IMG/VR virus record: IMGVR_UViG_3300045993_000757
Coordinates: 1 to 64,000 of that record
DNA: 64,000 nt
Source of the DNA: a virus
Strand: one strand, 5' to 3'
Shown here: in pieces, positions 13,412 through 22,296 of the stretch
How positions within the stretch are numbered: position 1 is the stretch's first letter
How the letters are laid out: every line of letters starts with the position of its first letter
Made by a program: the position numbers and the translations under genes
The notes under the pieces: model-generated
What the model saw: only the letters and a program-made list of their open reading frames with translations
What the model was told of the DNA's origin: nothing
Databases searched by the model: none

Positions 13412-13440
13412 AATCTCCCGACCCGGTCGCGCGCTGTCAA
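13412..13440 (-). promoter_or_regulatory. Possible promoter of the leftward replication operon
   Basis: On the complement strand TTGACA (13435-13440) is followed after 17 nt by GAGATT (13412-13417), a weak -10 with three of six consensus bases. The transcript would have a leader of about 120 nt. CGCCAA...TTGGCG (13383-13403) forms an inverted repeat just downstream that could be an operator. Confidence 0.4.
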
Positions 13441-13500
13441 GCTCGTTAAAGATTTCACTTTTTCGTTGCGCGCCCCAGCCCAGTCATCAATGGTTTCCGA

Positions 13501-13710
13501 ATGACAACCCGAGCAAAGCCGGACGGGAAAAGGAAAAATGACGTGATGCTTGTTTCATACAGGATCTCGAAGCAAACCATCCAACGGGCTGCGATGATTT
13601 CGAAGCGGTGGGGATGGAATAAAAGGACAACGATTGAGCGGGCGCTGGCTTTTGCGGCTTCACACCCCGACTTCTCGCCTCTGACATCCGATCCGGAGGC
13701 TGCCAAGTGA
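13501..13710 (+). CDS. Ribbon-helix-helix-like regulator (69 aa)
   Basis: Residues 14-50 (VMLVSYRISKQTIQRAAMIS, then KRTTIERALAFAA) have the layout of a CopG/Arc/MetJ-type ribbon-helix-helix: one short strand, a helix, a turn and a second helix. The N-terminal tail is basic (RAKPDGKRKN). Such proteins dimerise and bind short DNA repeats. It is the first gene of the rightward set, diverging from the replication operon, a position suited to a regulator of that intergenic region. Its last codon overlaps the next GTG. Confidence 0.6.
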   Translation: MTTRAKPDGKRKNDVMLVSYRISKQTIQRAAMISKRWGWNKRTTIERALAFAASHPDFSPLTSDPEAAK

Positions 13711-14168
13711 GCACGTCTCTCACTAAGTACGAGTGCGAGCAGGGGCTCGACAAGCTAGGCGAGGCCGAGGCGCTGCTGGCCATGGTTGAATCCATTCCCG
13801 ATGCCAAGCAGATCGCCAACCAAGCCGACGCCATTCGTCTCTACATGAAGAAGGCCAACCTAGGACTGGCAAACCAGAACCGCGCCGCCGCTATCGCCAT
13901 CAAGGCCAGAAAAAAGGCCGGGGAGATAGCGAAGACAATCGAACGCAAGCTTAACGCTCCGCACAAAAATGCTACCGCAGCCGGTTGCGGCAGCGAAAAG
14001 ACACCACTCCAGAAGGCCCGAGAGGAAGCGAAGGTATCTGAGCGTACTCTGGAAAACTGGCAAACCCTCGCCACTGAAACCACGGATGCCGAGATCGACG
14101 AAGCCGCGCACGAAGCTTTGGAAACCCAACCCAGAACTCCAGTTTCAGCAAGTGATCGCGCTGTATGA
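13707..14168 (+). CDS. Phage hypothetical protein, helical (153 aa)
   Basis: The start is GTG at 13707 by overlap. The protein is almost entirely helical, with an acidic N-terminal part (GEAEALLAMVESIPDAKQIA) and a basic RARKKAGEIA-type segment. The order (AEALL..ve.i.eAk.i...A.a.r.Y...a....q...A..i...A.rk.GE) resembles uncharacterised phage and mobile-element proteins often annotated as plasmid-partition-like. Function unknown. It precedes the SbcC-like gene. Confidence 0.6.
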   Translation: MSTSLTKYECEQGLDKLGEAEALLAMVESIPDAKQIANQADAIRLYMKKANLGLANQNRAAAIAIKARKKAGEIAKTIERKLNAPHKNATAAGCGSEKTPLQKAREEAKVSERTLENWQTLATETTDAEIDEAAHEALETQPRTPVSASDRAV

Positions 14169-14213
14169 CCTCGCGCTCGTTGCATCGACAACCAGAAAGT
14201 CAGGAAAATCTAA

Positions 14214-16106
14214 ATGAGACTCACCAAAATCACCGGTCAAAACGTCAAAGGCCGAAACTTCGACATCGAACTGAGCCCCGCCACGCTCCTTTGCGGCGGG
14301 AACTTCGCCGGCAAGAGCGCCGTCATCGCTGCCATCCGCTTCGGCATGGCCGGATACCTACCGCCCCCGGTTGGAAAGCTGCCCAGCAGCATCTACGCCG
14401 CGCTCGCGGGAAACCCTGAGGATGCCGGTCAACTCTCCGTGACGGTTCACACCATCATGGACAACCAGGGGAGGCTCCCGATGAGCTACGAGACCCGCCT
14501 GGTGAAGACCGCGCGCGGCGGCGTGTCCACCGTCGGCGGCATTCCTGGTCAAATGGCCCTCCCGTCCGTGCTCGTGGATCCCAAAACCTTCTTCGCGCTG
14601 TCCGGCCCGGCCCGAGTTCAGGCCATATTCGAGGCCTGCGACGTGAAACTGGAGCCGGCGATTATCGCGGCGAAGATTCAGACCGCGGCCCCCACGACCT
14701 TCCCCGTCGCTCGCCGCACGGTGGTCATCCGGTCGGCGATCGACCGCTCCAAGGCCCTTAGCGCGGCTCACCCGCCCCATATCGCGCTCGGAAAGCTGAT
14801 CGACGAGCAGAAGGAGCTCCTCAAGAACGTCAAGGCGACCGGCAAGACCCAGTCCGCCGTCATCCAGGCGATCAACTGGGAGGGCGAAGTGCCCATGGAC
14901 GTGTCCGAGTACCTCGCCGAGGCTCTCCAGGCCCAAAGCGCGGCCGAGCGCGCGGAGTCGGACCTTCTCAAGCAGGCCCATGCGGCCAAGGACTGGGTCT
15001 CCAAGCGTTCCAGGCTCGATTCCGACGTTGCCAAGCTCCAGGCGGACATCGAACTGAACACCTGGGACCAACCGCCCGTCCCGTGGTCCGATTCGGAGGA
15101 GATTTCCTTGGTCGGGCACAAGCGCGAGCTTCAAAACCTTGTGATCCTGAATGCTCGGAAGCAGTCCAAGCGTGAATCCTTGCAGGCTCGTATCCGCCAG
15201 CTTCGAACCCCGACCCAGGGCGCTCCCAAGTGCCCGATCTGCGGTGGGCCGGCGGCGGACGCTCTTGACGACGCAGAACTTGAGCTGTCGTCCATCGGTC
15301 CCGACTACGACCTGGAGCCGTTCCAGAAGCTCATTGCCACCCAGGAGGCCCGGAAGAAGAAGGCCGGCGAGGACGCGATCCGGTTCCAGCGCGACTTCTC
15401 CCTCGTCTCCAAGCTGACGGATCAGATCAGAACCCTGAAGTCTGGATGGGCTCAGGAAGGTCCGCTCGCGCCGTCGCCCGGGGAACTCGCCGCCGCATCG
15501 TCGATCGTCAAGAAGCGCCAGAACGCCGTCCTCTTGATCCGCGAGTCCGCTGTCCGTTGGGAAGCCTACCAGCAGACGTCCTCCAAGCGGGAGGCGGCTG
15601 AGAAGGCGATGCTCGAACTGACGTGCGACGAGGCGGTCCTGGCCTCGATCATCGACGTGCTCCGTACCTTGATGAAGGACGTGGTCGAGACGGCCTTCAC
15701 CAGCGTGCTGGCCTATGCCCGCCACTTCACGGACGGGATCCTCAACTCGCCCCTGGAGTACATCGAGGAACTCGGCCGGCGCGTTTCGGCCGCAGATAGG
15801 GCCATGGGCTGCACGGCCCCCATCGGATCCTGGATCAGCCACGAGTCGTTCAGTGGCACTGAGGAGGCCATCGCCTACGCCGCGTTCTCCGTGGCCATCG
15901 CCATGAAGTCGCCGTTCCGGCTGGTCGTCATCGACGAGCTGGGCCGGCTGGAGCAGGTCACGAAGGACAAGCTCATGGTCCGGATGGCGGAACTGGTGAA
16001 GGCCGGGAAGATCGACCAGTTCATCGGCGTGGACACGCTCTGCCACGACTACGACGGATTCACCACGGTCCGGCTTTCGGATCCTTCCGTTTCCTTCCAT
16101 GAGTAA
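14214..16106 (+). CDS. SbcC/RecF-like AAA ATPase with zinc-hook motif
   Basis: The 630-aa protein has a Walker A variant (GGNFAGKSAV, residues 29-38), long charged helices likely to form a coiled coil, CPICGG near 340 (one half of a zinc hook, as in Rad50/SbcC, which dimerise across two such motifs) and a Walker B-like LVVIDELGRLE near 570. It is shorter than SbcC and resembles phage gp46/RecN-like recombination ATPases, which work with a nuclease to resect ends. No SbcD-like partner nuclease is visible in the window; the ERCC4-family gene could partner it but this is a guess. AGGA lies 8 nt before the ATG. Confidence 0.85.
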   Translation: MRLTKITGQNVKGRNFDIELSPATLLCGGNFAGKSAVIAAIRFGMAGYLPPPVGKLPSSIYAALAGNPEDAGQLSVTVHTIMDNQGRLPMSYETRLVKTARGGVSTVGGIPGQMALPSVLVDPKTFFALSGPARVQAIFEACDVKLEPAIIAAKIQTAAPTTFPVARRTVVIRSAIDRSKALSAAHPPHIALGKLIDEQKELLKNVKATGKTQSAVIQAINWEGEVPMDVSEYLAEALQAQSAAERAESDLLKQAHAAKDWVSKRSRLDSDVAKLQADIELNTWDQPPVPWSDSEEISLVGHKRELQNLVILNARKQSKRESLQARIRQLRTPTQGAPKCPICGGPAADALDDAELELSSIGPDYDLEPFQKLIATQEARKKKAGEDAIRFQRDFSLVSKLTDQIRTLKSGWAQEGPLAPSPGELAAASSIVKKRQNAVLLIRESAVRWEAYQQTSSKREAAEKAMLELTCDEAVLASIIDVLRTLMKDVVETAFTSVLAYARHFTDGILNSPLEYIEELGRRVSAADRAMGCTAPIGSWISHESFSGTEEAIAYAAFSVAIAMKSPFRLVVIDELGRLEQVTKDKLMVRMAELVKAGKIDQFIGVDTLCHDYDGFTTVRLSDPSVSFHE

Positions 16107-17775
16107 GCTCAAATGCCACGTCACCTTCATGCACACGAGCGTTACCCCTGAGACGCTTCGGATGCTCGCCCTCTGCGTCACTTTCGCATCAAGGCATTAC
16201 CAGGTGGTCGTAGTGACGAACCTCACCAAAATTCTGGATCCCCTCGGAATGCCCTGCGACATCAAGCAGAGGGATTACACTTTGGCGGTTCCCTGGTCGG
16301 TCCACAAAATCAGAACGTACTCCGAGGCCGAGGGATCGGATCCATTCATCCATATCGACTCTGATGTCTTCCTGGTTGATCCGCTTCCTAACGATGTCCT
16401 TTCGGCCAACCTGTTTGCTCAAAGCCTTGAGGGCGACAAGCACTATCAAAACATAGAATTCATGCCTAAGGACTGGAAGGAGAACTACCTTCCAGTGCCA
16501 TTCAGGGCTTTCAACTGTGGCGTCTTCGGTGGGAACCCCGCCAGCGTCCGGGGGTTTGCCGCGGTGGCCATGGCTGCGTCCAGGGACTGCGGATCGGGGA
16601 TTCCCGCCACTTGGTGCGAGCAGGCTGTTCTTGGACGGTTCGATTGCAAAACGCTCTTGGATGTGTCGGACGAGACCGGAGAACCCATCGAGAACGGCGT
16701 TGGATACATCCACTTGATGGAGTCCAAGCGAAGACCGGACCAGCAGGACAGGGTTAGGGCCAGGTTGGAACAAGAGAATCCAATCGTAGCAGCCAGGCTT
16801 GACCCACCTAAGCCTGGTGTCGCCTCGGCTGGAAAGGTGAAACCCAACGACATCCTGGATTTCTACAAGAGAGCGCGGCCCGCTGCTCGGCCGATTCGGT
16901 TTGAAAGGTATTCCCCAGAACAGGTTACACTCACGGTGAGTCCGATGGGCCTTGGCGATGTCACGATCTTGACCGACATCGAGCGATGTGCGGCATCCGT
17001 TGGAAGGAAAGCTTACATCGCCAAGCGCGAGAGCGAAACATTTCGCACGGTGGTGAAGTTCTGCCCATCTCATTCCGGGAAACGAACGCCCTTGATGGTT
17101 TGTCTGACCGAGGCGTACTTGAAAAGCGGATGCGGACCAGGTCACCTGATTCAGAGAGCCCAAAGAATGTTTGAGCTTCCTGTGGACCCGGTTCCAAGGG
17201 GGAACATTCTGGTCCCAGGACGGTTTCATCGTCACAATAACCGGATCAGCATTCACGCAACTCCAGGTACTCATGTGGACTGGCAGCGGGAACTGCTTCA
17301 CCCGCGCGCTCGATCCCTTTACCCCGACACCATCAGCGCAATCTACGATCTCGCGGGGGATAAAAAGTTCACCCTGGTCGAAGTGGGAAGCAAAAGATGC
17401 CTGGACCACCGTCGAATTGAAGACGGAACGGGTGGCGGGATCGAGAATATGTTCCGGATCATGACGGAGTGTGAATATCACATCGGGATACTTTCGGGTC
17501 CGGCGCACGTCGCCGCCGCCATGGGGCTCAAACTCATCTTGGTCATCAATTTTCCGGAACCTGAAAAGCTGATGCTACCGAACCTCGTGGATATGGGGAT
17601 TGTCGAGGAGGAGTGGATCCCCCCCCAGGCGTGCGTCCTGCACCAGGATCACGACTCCCGACACTGGCCTCTTTTGACCCCAAAATCTTTGCGATCCGCG
17701 GTCGCCGGAGAAGTCTACCCCTACTGGGATAATTCCATCCTCCACGAGCTTTCAGGTTTTCCAGGCTTTCAATGA
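16099..17775 (+). CDS. Two-domain glycosyltransferase (GT-A-like plus GT9-like)
   Basis: The N-terminal part (residues about 1-240) has the nucleotide-binding DxD-type motif HIDSDVFLV (87-89) of GT-A-like enzymes. The C-terminal part (about 280-558) ends in ILSGPAHVAAAMGLKLILV, the conserved C-terminal block of heptosyltransferase-like GT9 enzymes. A fusion of these two is unusual. Acceptor and donor are unknown; a phage target (virion protein, modified base) or the host surface are all possible. It overlaps the upstream gene by 8 nt and the next by 4 nt. Confidence 0.8.
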   Translation: MSKLKCHVTFMHTSVTPETLRMLALCVTFASRHYQVVVVTNLTKILDPLGMPCDIKQRDYTLAVPWSVHKIRTYSEAEGSDPFIHIDSDVFLVDPLPNDVLSANLFAQSLEGDKHYQNIEFMPKDWKENYLPVPFRAFNCGVFGGNPASVRGFAAVAMAASRDCGSGIPATWCEQAVLGRFDCKTLLDVSDETGEPIENGVGYIHLMESKRRPDQQDRVRARLEQENPIVAARLDPPKPGVASAGKVKPNDILDFYKRARPAARPIRFERYSPEQVTLTVSPMGLGDVTILTDIERCAASVGRKAYIAKRESETFRTVVKFCPSHSGKRTPLMVCLTEAYLKSGCGPGHLIQRAQRMFELPVDPVPRGNILVPGRFHRHNNRISIHATPGTHVDWQRELLHPRARSLYPDTISAIYDLAGDKKFTLVEVGSKRCLDHRRIEDGTGGGIENMFRIMTECEYHIGILSGPAHVAAAMGLKLILVINFPEPEKLMLPNLVDMGIVEEEWIPPQACVLHQDHDSRHWPLLTPKSLRSAVAGEVYPYWDNSILHELSGFPGFQ

Positions 17776-18536
17776 AGCCACCCGCCATCATCTGGTCACC
17801 CGAAGCCCCGGTGGCCTCAGTTCTCATCGCCAGCTACAAGCGAACAGAGATCCTTCAGGGGACCATCGACTCCATCTTCGACACCGCATCCGATCCGGCA
17901 AAGGTCGAGGTCATCGTCCGAATCCATCTATCCGACCGATCCACCATGGAGTGGGCGATGAGCCAAGATCGTGTTAGGATCCTGGCTGGCGGGGACGATC
18001 GTGGATACAACAGCATGGACGTTTTCATGAACTCTGTCGCTGCGCTCGCGACGGGTGACTGGCTCATGCTTTGGTCCGACGAGAACCGGATCAAGACGAA
18101 GGGGTGGGATTCCGTGTTGAGCAAGGTCGATGCGTCAGCCCCGCTCTACCTTTATCCCAGGACGAAGCACTTCGGGGGCGGAAGAATCCCCATAGTTTCC
18201 AGGGCCCTCTATTTCGCCCTCGGCCACAACGGCCACACGTACTTCTCCGACACCTACTTGGACTCGCTGTGCCATCTGGCCGGCATTGTTCGACCAGTGG
18301 ACTTCGACACGGAGATGATTCCGGGTTTGGATCACGTCAACAAGCGAGACCCGGAGCAGCGCAGGGAGGCCATGATTGAGTTTTACAGCTCCTTCAACAA
18401 GTGGCGTTGGGAGATGGACAAACGGAAGCTTGGCGTTGCCCTGGGAAAGGATCTTGGGGATGCCGCCCTGTTCACGTTTGAGGATAAGGCCCAACTTCTT
18501 TCGACTGCGGTTCATACTCCGATCTGGGCTGGTTGA
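17772..18536 (+). CDS. GT2-family glycosyltransferase
   Basis: The protein (254 aa) starts with the GT2 fold's first strand and helix (ASVLIASYKRTEILQGTIDS), then VEVIVRIHLS, and has a WSDENR acidic motif near residue 100 in place of the usual DxD. It overlaps the two-domain glycosyltransferase by 4 nt (ATGA), so the two probably act in one pathway. The target is unknown. The lower sequence identity of the DxD region makes catalytic activity likely but unproven. Confidence 0.8.
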   Translation: MKPPAIIWSPEAPVASVLIASYKRTEILQGTIDSIFDTASDPAKVEVIVRIHLSDRSTMEWAMSQDRVRILAGGDDRGYNSMDVFMNSVAALATGDWLMLWSDENRIKTKGWDSVLSKVDASAPLYLYPRTKHFGGGRIPIVSRALYFALGHNGHTYFSDTYLDSLCHLAGIVRPVDFDTEMIPGLDHVNKRDPEQRREAMIEFYSSFNKWRWEMDKRKLGVALGKDLGDAALFTFEDKAQLLSTAVHTPIWAG

Positions 18537-19990
18537 AGATTGGACATTGCGTGTCCAACCTTCCACTGGACAAATTTGTCGCGGGGGACATTATTGGCCG
18601 CGTGTCCGACTCCATTGGCAATCCGACCCCAGGGGTGGAGATCACCCAGCTTCCGACGCCCGCTCAACTTCCGTCATCGCCGTTGTTCGCCAACCCGATG
18701 CCGAATCTTCCGGATCCTGAGAAGGAACGGCTGGAGATTCTGAAGGCGTTCGGGTTCCAGATCGACACCAGCTCGACCACCCCGGCCCTTCCGCCCGTCC
18801 CGAGCGCGCCCGCAGCCCCCGATGCCCCGGCCGTTCCCGCGCCCACCGCCACGCCTTCCCCCGCGGCTTCCGCTACGCCCACACCCCCGGCGACCCCCAC
18901 TCCAGCCGCTCCGGCCGCTCCTCGCGAGCCCAAGCGCCTTCCGACCCCCGCGGAGATCGCTGAGAAGGCCATCAAGGAAGCGGCCGAGCGGCTGGCTGGA
19001 AAGCCCGCCGAGGTGCCTGCCGAGCCCGCTGCGGAGCCTGAAGATCCCGAGCTGAAGACCCGTCTCTCGGCGCTCAAGCTCCTTCAGGAGGATCCCAAGT
19101 ACGCCAGTCGGGACATCGAGAAGGAGTACACCGGCTACCTGGGGAAGCTTTCCGATTACGAGAAGGAGTGGACGAAGGCTCATCCCAAGGAGGAGTTCGA
19201 CCTCGACAGTTCTGAGCATGACTCCTGGCGCGAGAAGCACGAGCCCGAGATCGCCGAGGACGACATCCGCGCTGCGGAGATTGAGGTGAAGACCCTTCGT
19301 CGCATCGAGGAGCGCGAGGCCAGGAAGAACGAGGACGTGTTCGCCGGGCAACTCGTTTCCCAGGCCGGATCGGACGCTGCATCCGCCGTCGTGGAGATGC
19401 TTCAGTTCGCCGGGCCGGGTCCCGATGGCAAGCCGGTGACGGACCTCGACACCCTGGATAAGACGGATTGGGTGGCGGCGGTCGTCGCCCAGAATTACGT
19501 CCCCCAGGCGGCGGCTCTGTCGGCCACCATCACCACGCTCCTGACGCCAGGATCCCCGGTGAAGTACGACGCGACGAAGGCCGAGCATCGCGAGATTGCC
19601 CGCCAGGTTCAGCATTACGAGACGGAGATCCTCAAGCTGCCTGGGAACCAGCGGCTCGACGGACAGGGTCGCCTCTACGCCACGGAGGCCGAGTACGTTC
19701 GTCTCCCGGCGACGGAGCGGGCGAAGCGGTGGACGTTCCGATATTCCCCCACGGAGATGCGGGCCCTGGTCCTGAACGACATTCGGACTACCATGAAGGA
19801 GCATTACGACCGAGTGAAGGCGCGCTCGGCCACGCCGGCGGTGGCTCCCCAGTCTGGGACTCCTCCTGTCACCGGCGTTGTCGCGGGACAGTCTCCTCCG
19901 GTTCGACCGCCCTCTGGTGGGTCCGGCCCAGGCTCAGTCCCGACGTCCACGACGCCTTCGACCACCCGAAAAATCTCCTTCTGGGAGTGA
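18533..19990 (+). CDS. Proline/alanine-rich virion-associated protein (485 aa)
   Basis: The start is TTG at 18533, overlapping the previous stop by 4 nt. Residues about 80-140 are a P/A/T-rich disordered linker, followed by a charged helical half with possible coiled coil (IEVKTLRRIEEREARKNEDV), and the C-terminus is again P/T/S-rich. Its place directly before the terminase genes and its composition suggest a head-assembly or scaffolding-type protein, but no family is recognised. GC3 is high throughout the linker, a useful contrast to the linkers of the polyvalent protein. Confidence 0.6.
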   Translation: MKIGHCVSNLPLDKFVAGDIIGRVSDSIGNPTPGVEITQLPTPAQLPSSPLFANPMPNLPDPEKERLEILKAFGFQIDTSSTTPALPPVPSAPAAPDAPAVPAPTATPSPAASATPTPPATPTPAAPAAPREPKRLPTPAEIAEKAIKEAAERLAGKPAEVPAEPAAEPEDPELKTRLSALKLLQEDPKYASRDIEKEYTGYLGKLSDYEKEWTKAHPKEEFDLDSSEHDSWREKHEPEIAEDDIRAAEIEVKTLRRIEEREARKNEDVFAGQLVSQAGSDAASAVVEMLQFAGPGPDGKPVTDLDTLDKTDWVAAVVAQNYVPQAAALSATITTLLTPGSPVKYDATKAEHREIARQVQHYETEILKLPGNQRLDGQGRLYATEAEYVRLPATERAKRWTFRYSPTEMRALVLNDIRTTMKEHYDRVKARSATPAVAPQSGTPPVTGVVAGQSPPVRPPSGGSGPGSVPTSTTPSTTRKISFWE

Positions 19991-20385
19991 ACGGCGAGGT
20001 CACACCGCGGGTTTTGGTCCTGGTCTGCCCCCTGAGCATCAAGAACCAGGCGGCAGCATCGGGGCTTTCGACCAAGCAATTCCGAAGGCTGACGCGCCAG
20101 TCCTGGGACAAGTGGCGGATCGGAAGCGCCGAGAACTGGTGTACGGCCTGCGGAGTATCGCTGTTCAATCTGACGCTGACCCCCAAGCTTTCGGCCAACG
20201 TGGCAGACTGGAAATCAGAAGACCCCGAAATCGTCGCCGCCTTCAAGGACGTGTGTACCGCTCGGATTCCTGGCATTCGACTCTCCATCCGGAAGCTGCG
20301 TGATTACGCGAGCATGATCGAGGCGGCGGCGAAGCCACACCGACCACAACCAGAGAAGGGCCCTTCGTGTGGACTCCCCGACTGA
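19987..20385 (+). CDS. Possible small terminase-like protein (132 aa)
   Basis: The start is GTG at 19987 by 4-nt overlap. The middle (residues about 20-45, GLSTKQFRRLTRQSWDKWRI) looks like a helical DNA-binding region, and the protein overlaps the large terminase start by 19 nt. Position is the main argument for a small-terminase role, which would recognise the packaging site and load the large subunit. Family not recognised from sequence. Confidence 0.5.
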   Translation: MNGEVTPRVLVLVCPLSIKNQAAASGLSTKQFRRLTRQSWDKWRIGSAENWCTACGVSLFNLTLTPKLSANVADWKSEDPEIVAAFKDVCTARIPGIRLSIRKLRDYASMIEAAAKPHRPQPEKGPSCGLPD

Positions 20386-21929
20386 CCGAGATCCAGAAGG
20401 AGTTCTACGAGGACGGGCATCGGATGCGGATGGCCTACGGGGCTCGAGCGTCAGGGAAAACCTGGGCCGTCGAGCACACCGTGATGAAGCATTTGTGGCG
20501 CTTCAACGCCAGGGTAGCCGTCATCACAAAGACCACCCGCCAGGGATCGCTCGGGGTGTGGCCCGAACTGACCGGGATCATCTTCGACGAGTGGGTGGAT
20601 TCGAAGGTCGGCAATTCGGTCGCTGACTTCGGCTGGTCCGAGAAGCCGCGGCGGGATCCGATCACCAAGATTCACCGGGCTGCGATTCACAATCGCCACG
20701 GTCGATCCAGTGAACTCGTGTTGTTCCCGATCGAGCACGCCAATGAGGCGCTGGAGAAACTGCTGTCCACCCAGTTTTCAGCCATTTGGATTTCAGAAGG
20801 ACATCTCTACGACGACCGATCCATCTTCGACACCGCCCTTGCCCAGCTTCGGCTTCCGAGCGTTCCATTCAAGGAAACGCTCCTCCTGGTAGACACCAAT
20901 CCCCCGGAGACGGGCACCAGCCATTTCCTGCACGACATTTTCTTCAAGGAGCGATGCCGCGAGGAGTGGCCCGAGTATTACACCCAGGAAACTATCGACG
21001 CTTTCAGGGAACGCCAGAAGCAGTTAGGAGTGTTCCGTTTCCCCATCGAATCCAACACGTTCCTCGATCCCGGGCTCAAGGCGCAGATCATTGCACAGTA
21101 CGCGCATGACCCATTTGCCTACCGACGATTTGTTCTGTCCGAGTGGATCGACGGCGTCGTCTCGGGCGTCTTTCAGAACGTCTTCTCTCGACAGCGGCAC
21201 GTCATCGGGAATGCCGACGCGCGCGATCCTGAGGAGTGGCAGATCATCCCACCGGTCCAGACCGTGGACGCCGTCCTGGAGGGTGGTAATCCGCTCCTGA
21301 TCTGCGGCTGGGATATCGGCGAGGTGAACCACGCCTGGGGGTGCCTGCAACCGGTCTACGTGGGGGATACGATCCACTTCCGGGTGCTCGACGAGCTGGT
21401 CTACACGAAGTCCGAGCTTTCCGTGGAGGAGTTCACGGCCCTGGTGATGGAGCGGATGAAGGCCGTGGAGACGATGGCGGGCTTCAAGGTCGAGTGGCGG
21501 CATTACTCTGACTCGTCTGCGTTTGAGTTCCGGGCGGCGATCCGCAGATCTGACCTCCCCCTGGACTCCGACATGACGGACGCGGCCTTGGTCATGGCCC
21601 GGTCAGGGGGCGAGATCGTGCTGGAAGGGAGCGCCCAGGTGAAGAAGCCGGGCTGGCAACGCCGCCGCGTCAACTTCCTGTCTCAACTCCTCCGCCAGGA
21701 CAGGTTGGTCGTCTCGGCCAACTGCAAGATCGTCGTGGCGATGTTCTGCGGCTTGAGGAAGGCAGCCGAGAACTCCAAAAACGGCCCGTATCTAGACCCG
21801 GCCCAGATCGAGAAGCACCCGTTCGACGCCCTGTCCTACGCGATTTCCATGTATTCCCTTGAGGAGATCCTGGAGGGAAACAAGCCGTCTGAAGTAGCCA
21901 CTCGAAGCCCCTCGATGATCATGGCCTGA
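20367..21929 (+). CDS. terL: Terminase large subunit
   Basis: The start is GTG at 20367. The 520-aa protein shows Walker A GARASGKT (residues 25-32), a Walker B-like FSAIWISEG near 145 with catalytic Glu, a coupling strand LLLVDTNPPE near 175, and the RNase-H-like nuclease: CGWDIGEVNHAWG near 313, DSSAF near 386 and HPFDALSYAI near 490. This is the ATPase-nuclease motor that packages DNA into the prohead. It ends tail-to-tail with a small leftward gene. Confidence 0.93.
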   Translation: MWTPRLTEIQKEFYEDGHRMRMAYGARASGKTWAVEHTVMKHLWRFNARVAVITKTTRQGSLGVWPELTGIIFDEWVDSKVGNSVADFGWSEKPRRDPITKIHRAAIHNRHGRSSELVLFPIEHANEALEKLLSTQFSAIWISEGHLYDDRSIFDTALAQLRLPSVPFKETLLLVDTNPPETGTSHFLHDIFFKERCREEWPEYYTQETIDAFRERQKQLGVFRFPIESNTFLDPGLKAQIIAQYAHDPFAYRRFVLSEWIDGVVSGVFQNVFSRQRHVIGNADARDPEEWQIIPPVQTVDAVLEGGNPLLICGWDIGEVNHAWGCLQPVYVGDTIHFRVLDELVYTKSELSVEEFTALVMERMKAVETMAGFKVEWRHYSDSSAFEFRAAIRRSDLPLDSDMTDAALVMARSGGEIVLEGSAQVKKPGWQRRRVNFLSQLLRQDRLVVSANCKIVVAMFCGLRKAAENSKNGPYLDPAQIEKHPFDALSYAISMYSLEEILEGNKPSEVATRSPSMIMA

Positions 21930-22175
21930 TCACATCCCCATCTTGCTCATCATCCCGCCGACTCCGGCCGGAGCAAGGGCCCCGAGTGCGGGGTTGGAGG
22001 AGCCGGGGATGGGAGACGAGGATTCCGGGGATTCATTGGCATCTGACTCCTCAGGTGCCGTGGAGACTTCGACCGAACCATCGGGATTGGCCTTTCCCAC
22101 GGTGATCATGACTTGATCGCCTTCCATTTCGAGTCCGAGATTCTTGGCACAATCCGCCGGGAGAGTCGCTGTCAT
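21930..22175 (-). CDS. Small leftward protein with acidic/disordered C-terminus (81 aa)
   Basis: The frame runs leftward in a rightward block and ends next to the terminase stop in a shared TGATCA. GGGAG lies 8 nt upstream of the ATG at 2175+20000. The first 35 residues (MTATLPADCAKNLGLEMEGD) resemble a small beta-rich domain; the rest is S/P/G/A-rich and ends MMSKMGM. It may be a minor capsid or decoration factor, but no family is recognised. Its separate orientation, like the portal's, requires its own promoter. Confidence 0.5.
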   Translation of the reverse strand: MTATLPADCAKNLGLEMEGDQVMITVGKANPDGSVEVSTAPEESDANESPESSSPIPGSSNPALGALAPAGVGGMMSKMGM

Positions 22176-22296
22176 GGTCCAAGTCTCCCTCAGACATCAC
22201 CCCTCAGGAATGGGACTTTTTTGACCCACAACGGTGGGTGGCACGGGTCATTTATGTCCCATTTCACGACGCGCTGAAAGTTATAGACTCGCCTCC

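Noticed and set aside
14165-14419. Frame starting MTSRSLHRQPES before and inside the ATPase gene
   Set aside because: Most of it overlaps the ATPase N-terminus including Walker A in another frame and is H/R-rich.
14358-16181. 607-aa frame opposite the SbcC-like ATPase
   Set aside because: Complement of a gene with strong motifs; leucine/valine/arginine/glycine-rich product typical of an antisense frame.
22200-22296. Hairpin CCCAC-AACG-GTGGG near a T-run before the capsid gene as a terminator
   Set aside because: The T-run is on the wrong side of the stem for either strand; it may only be part of an untranslated region.
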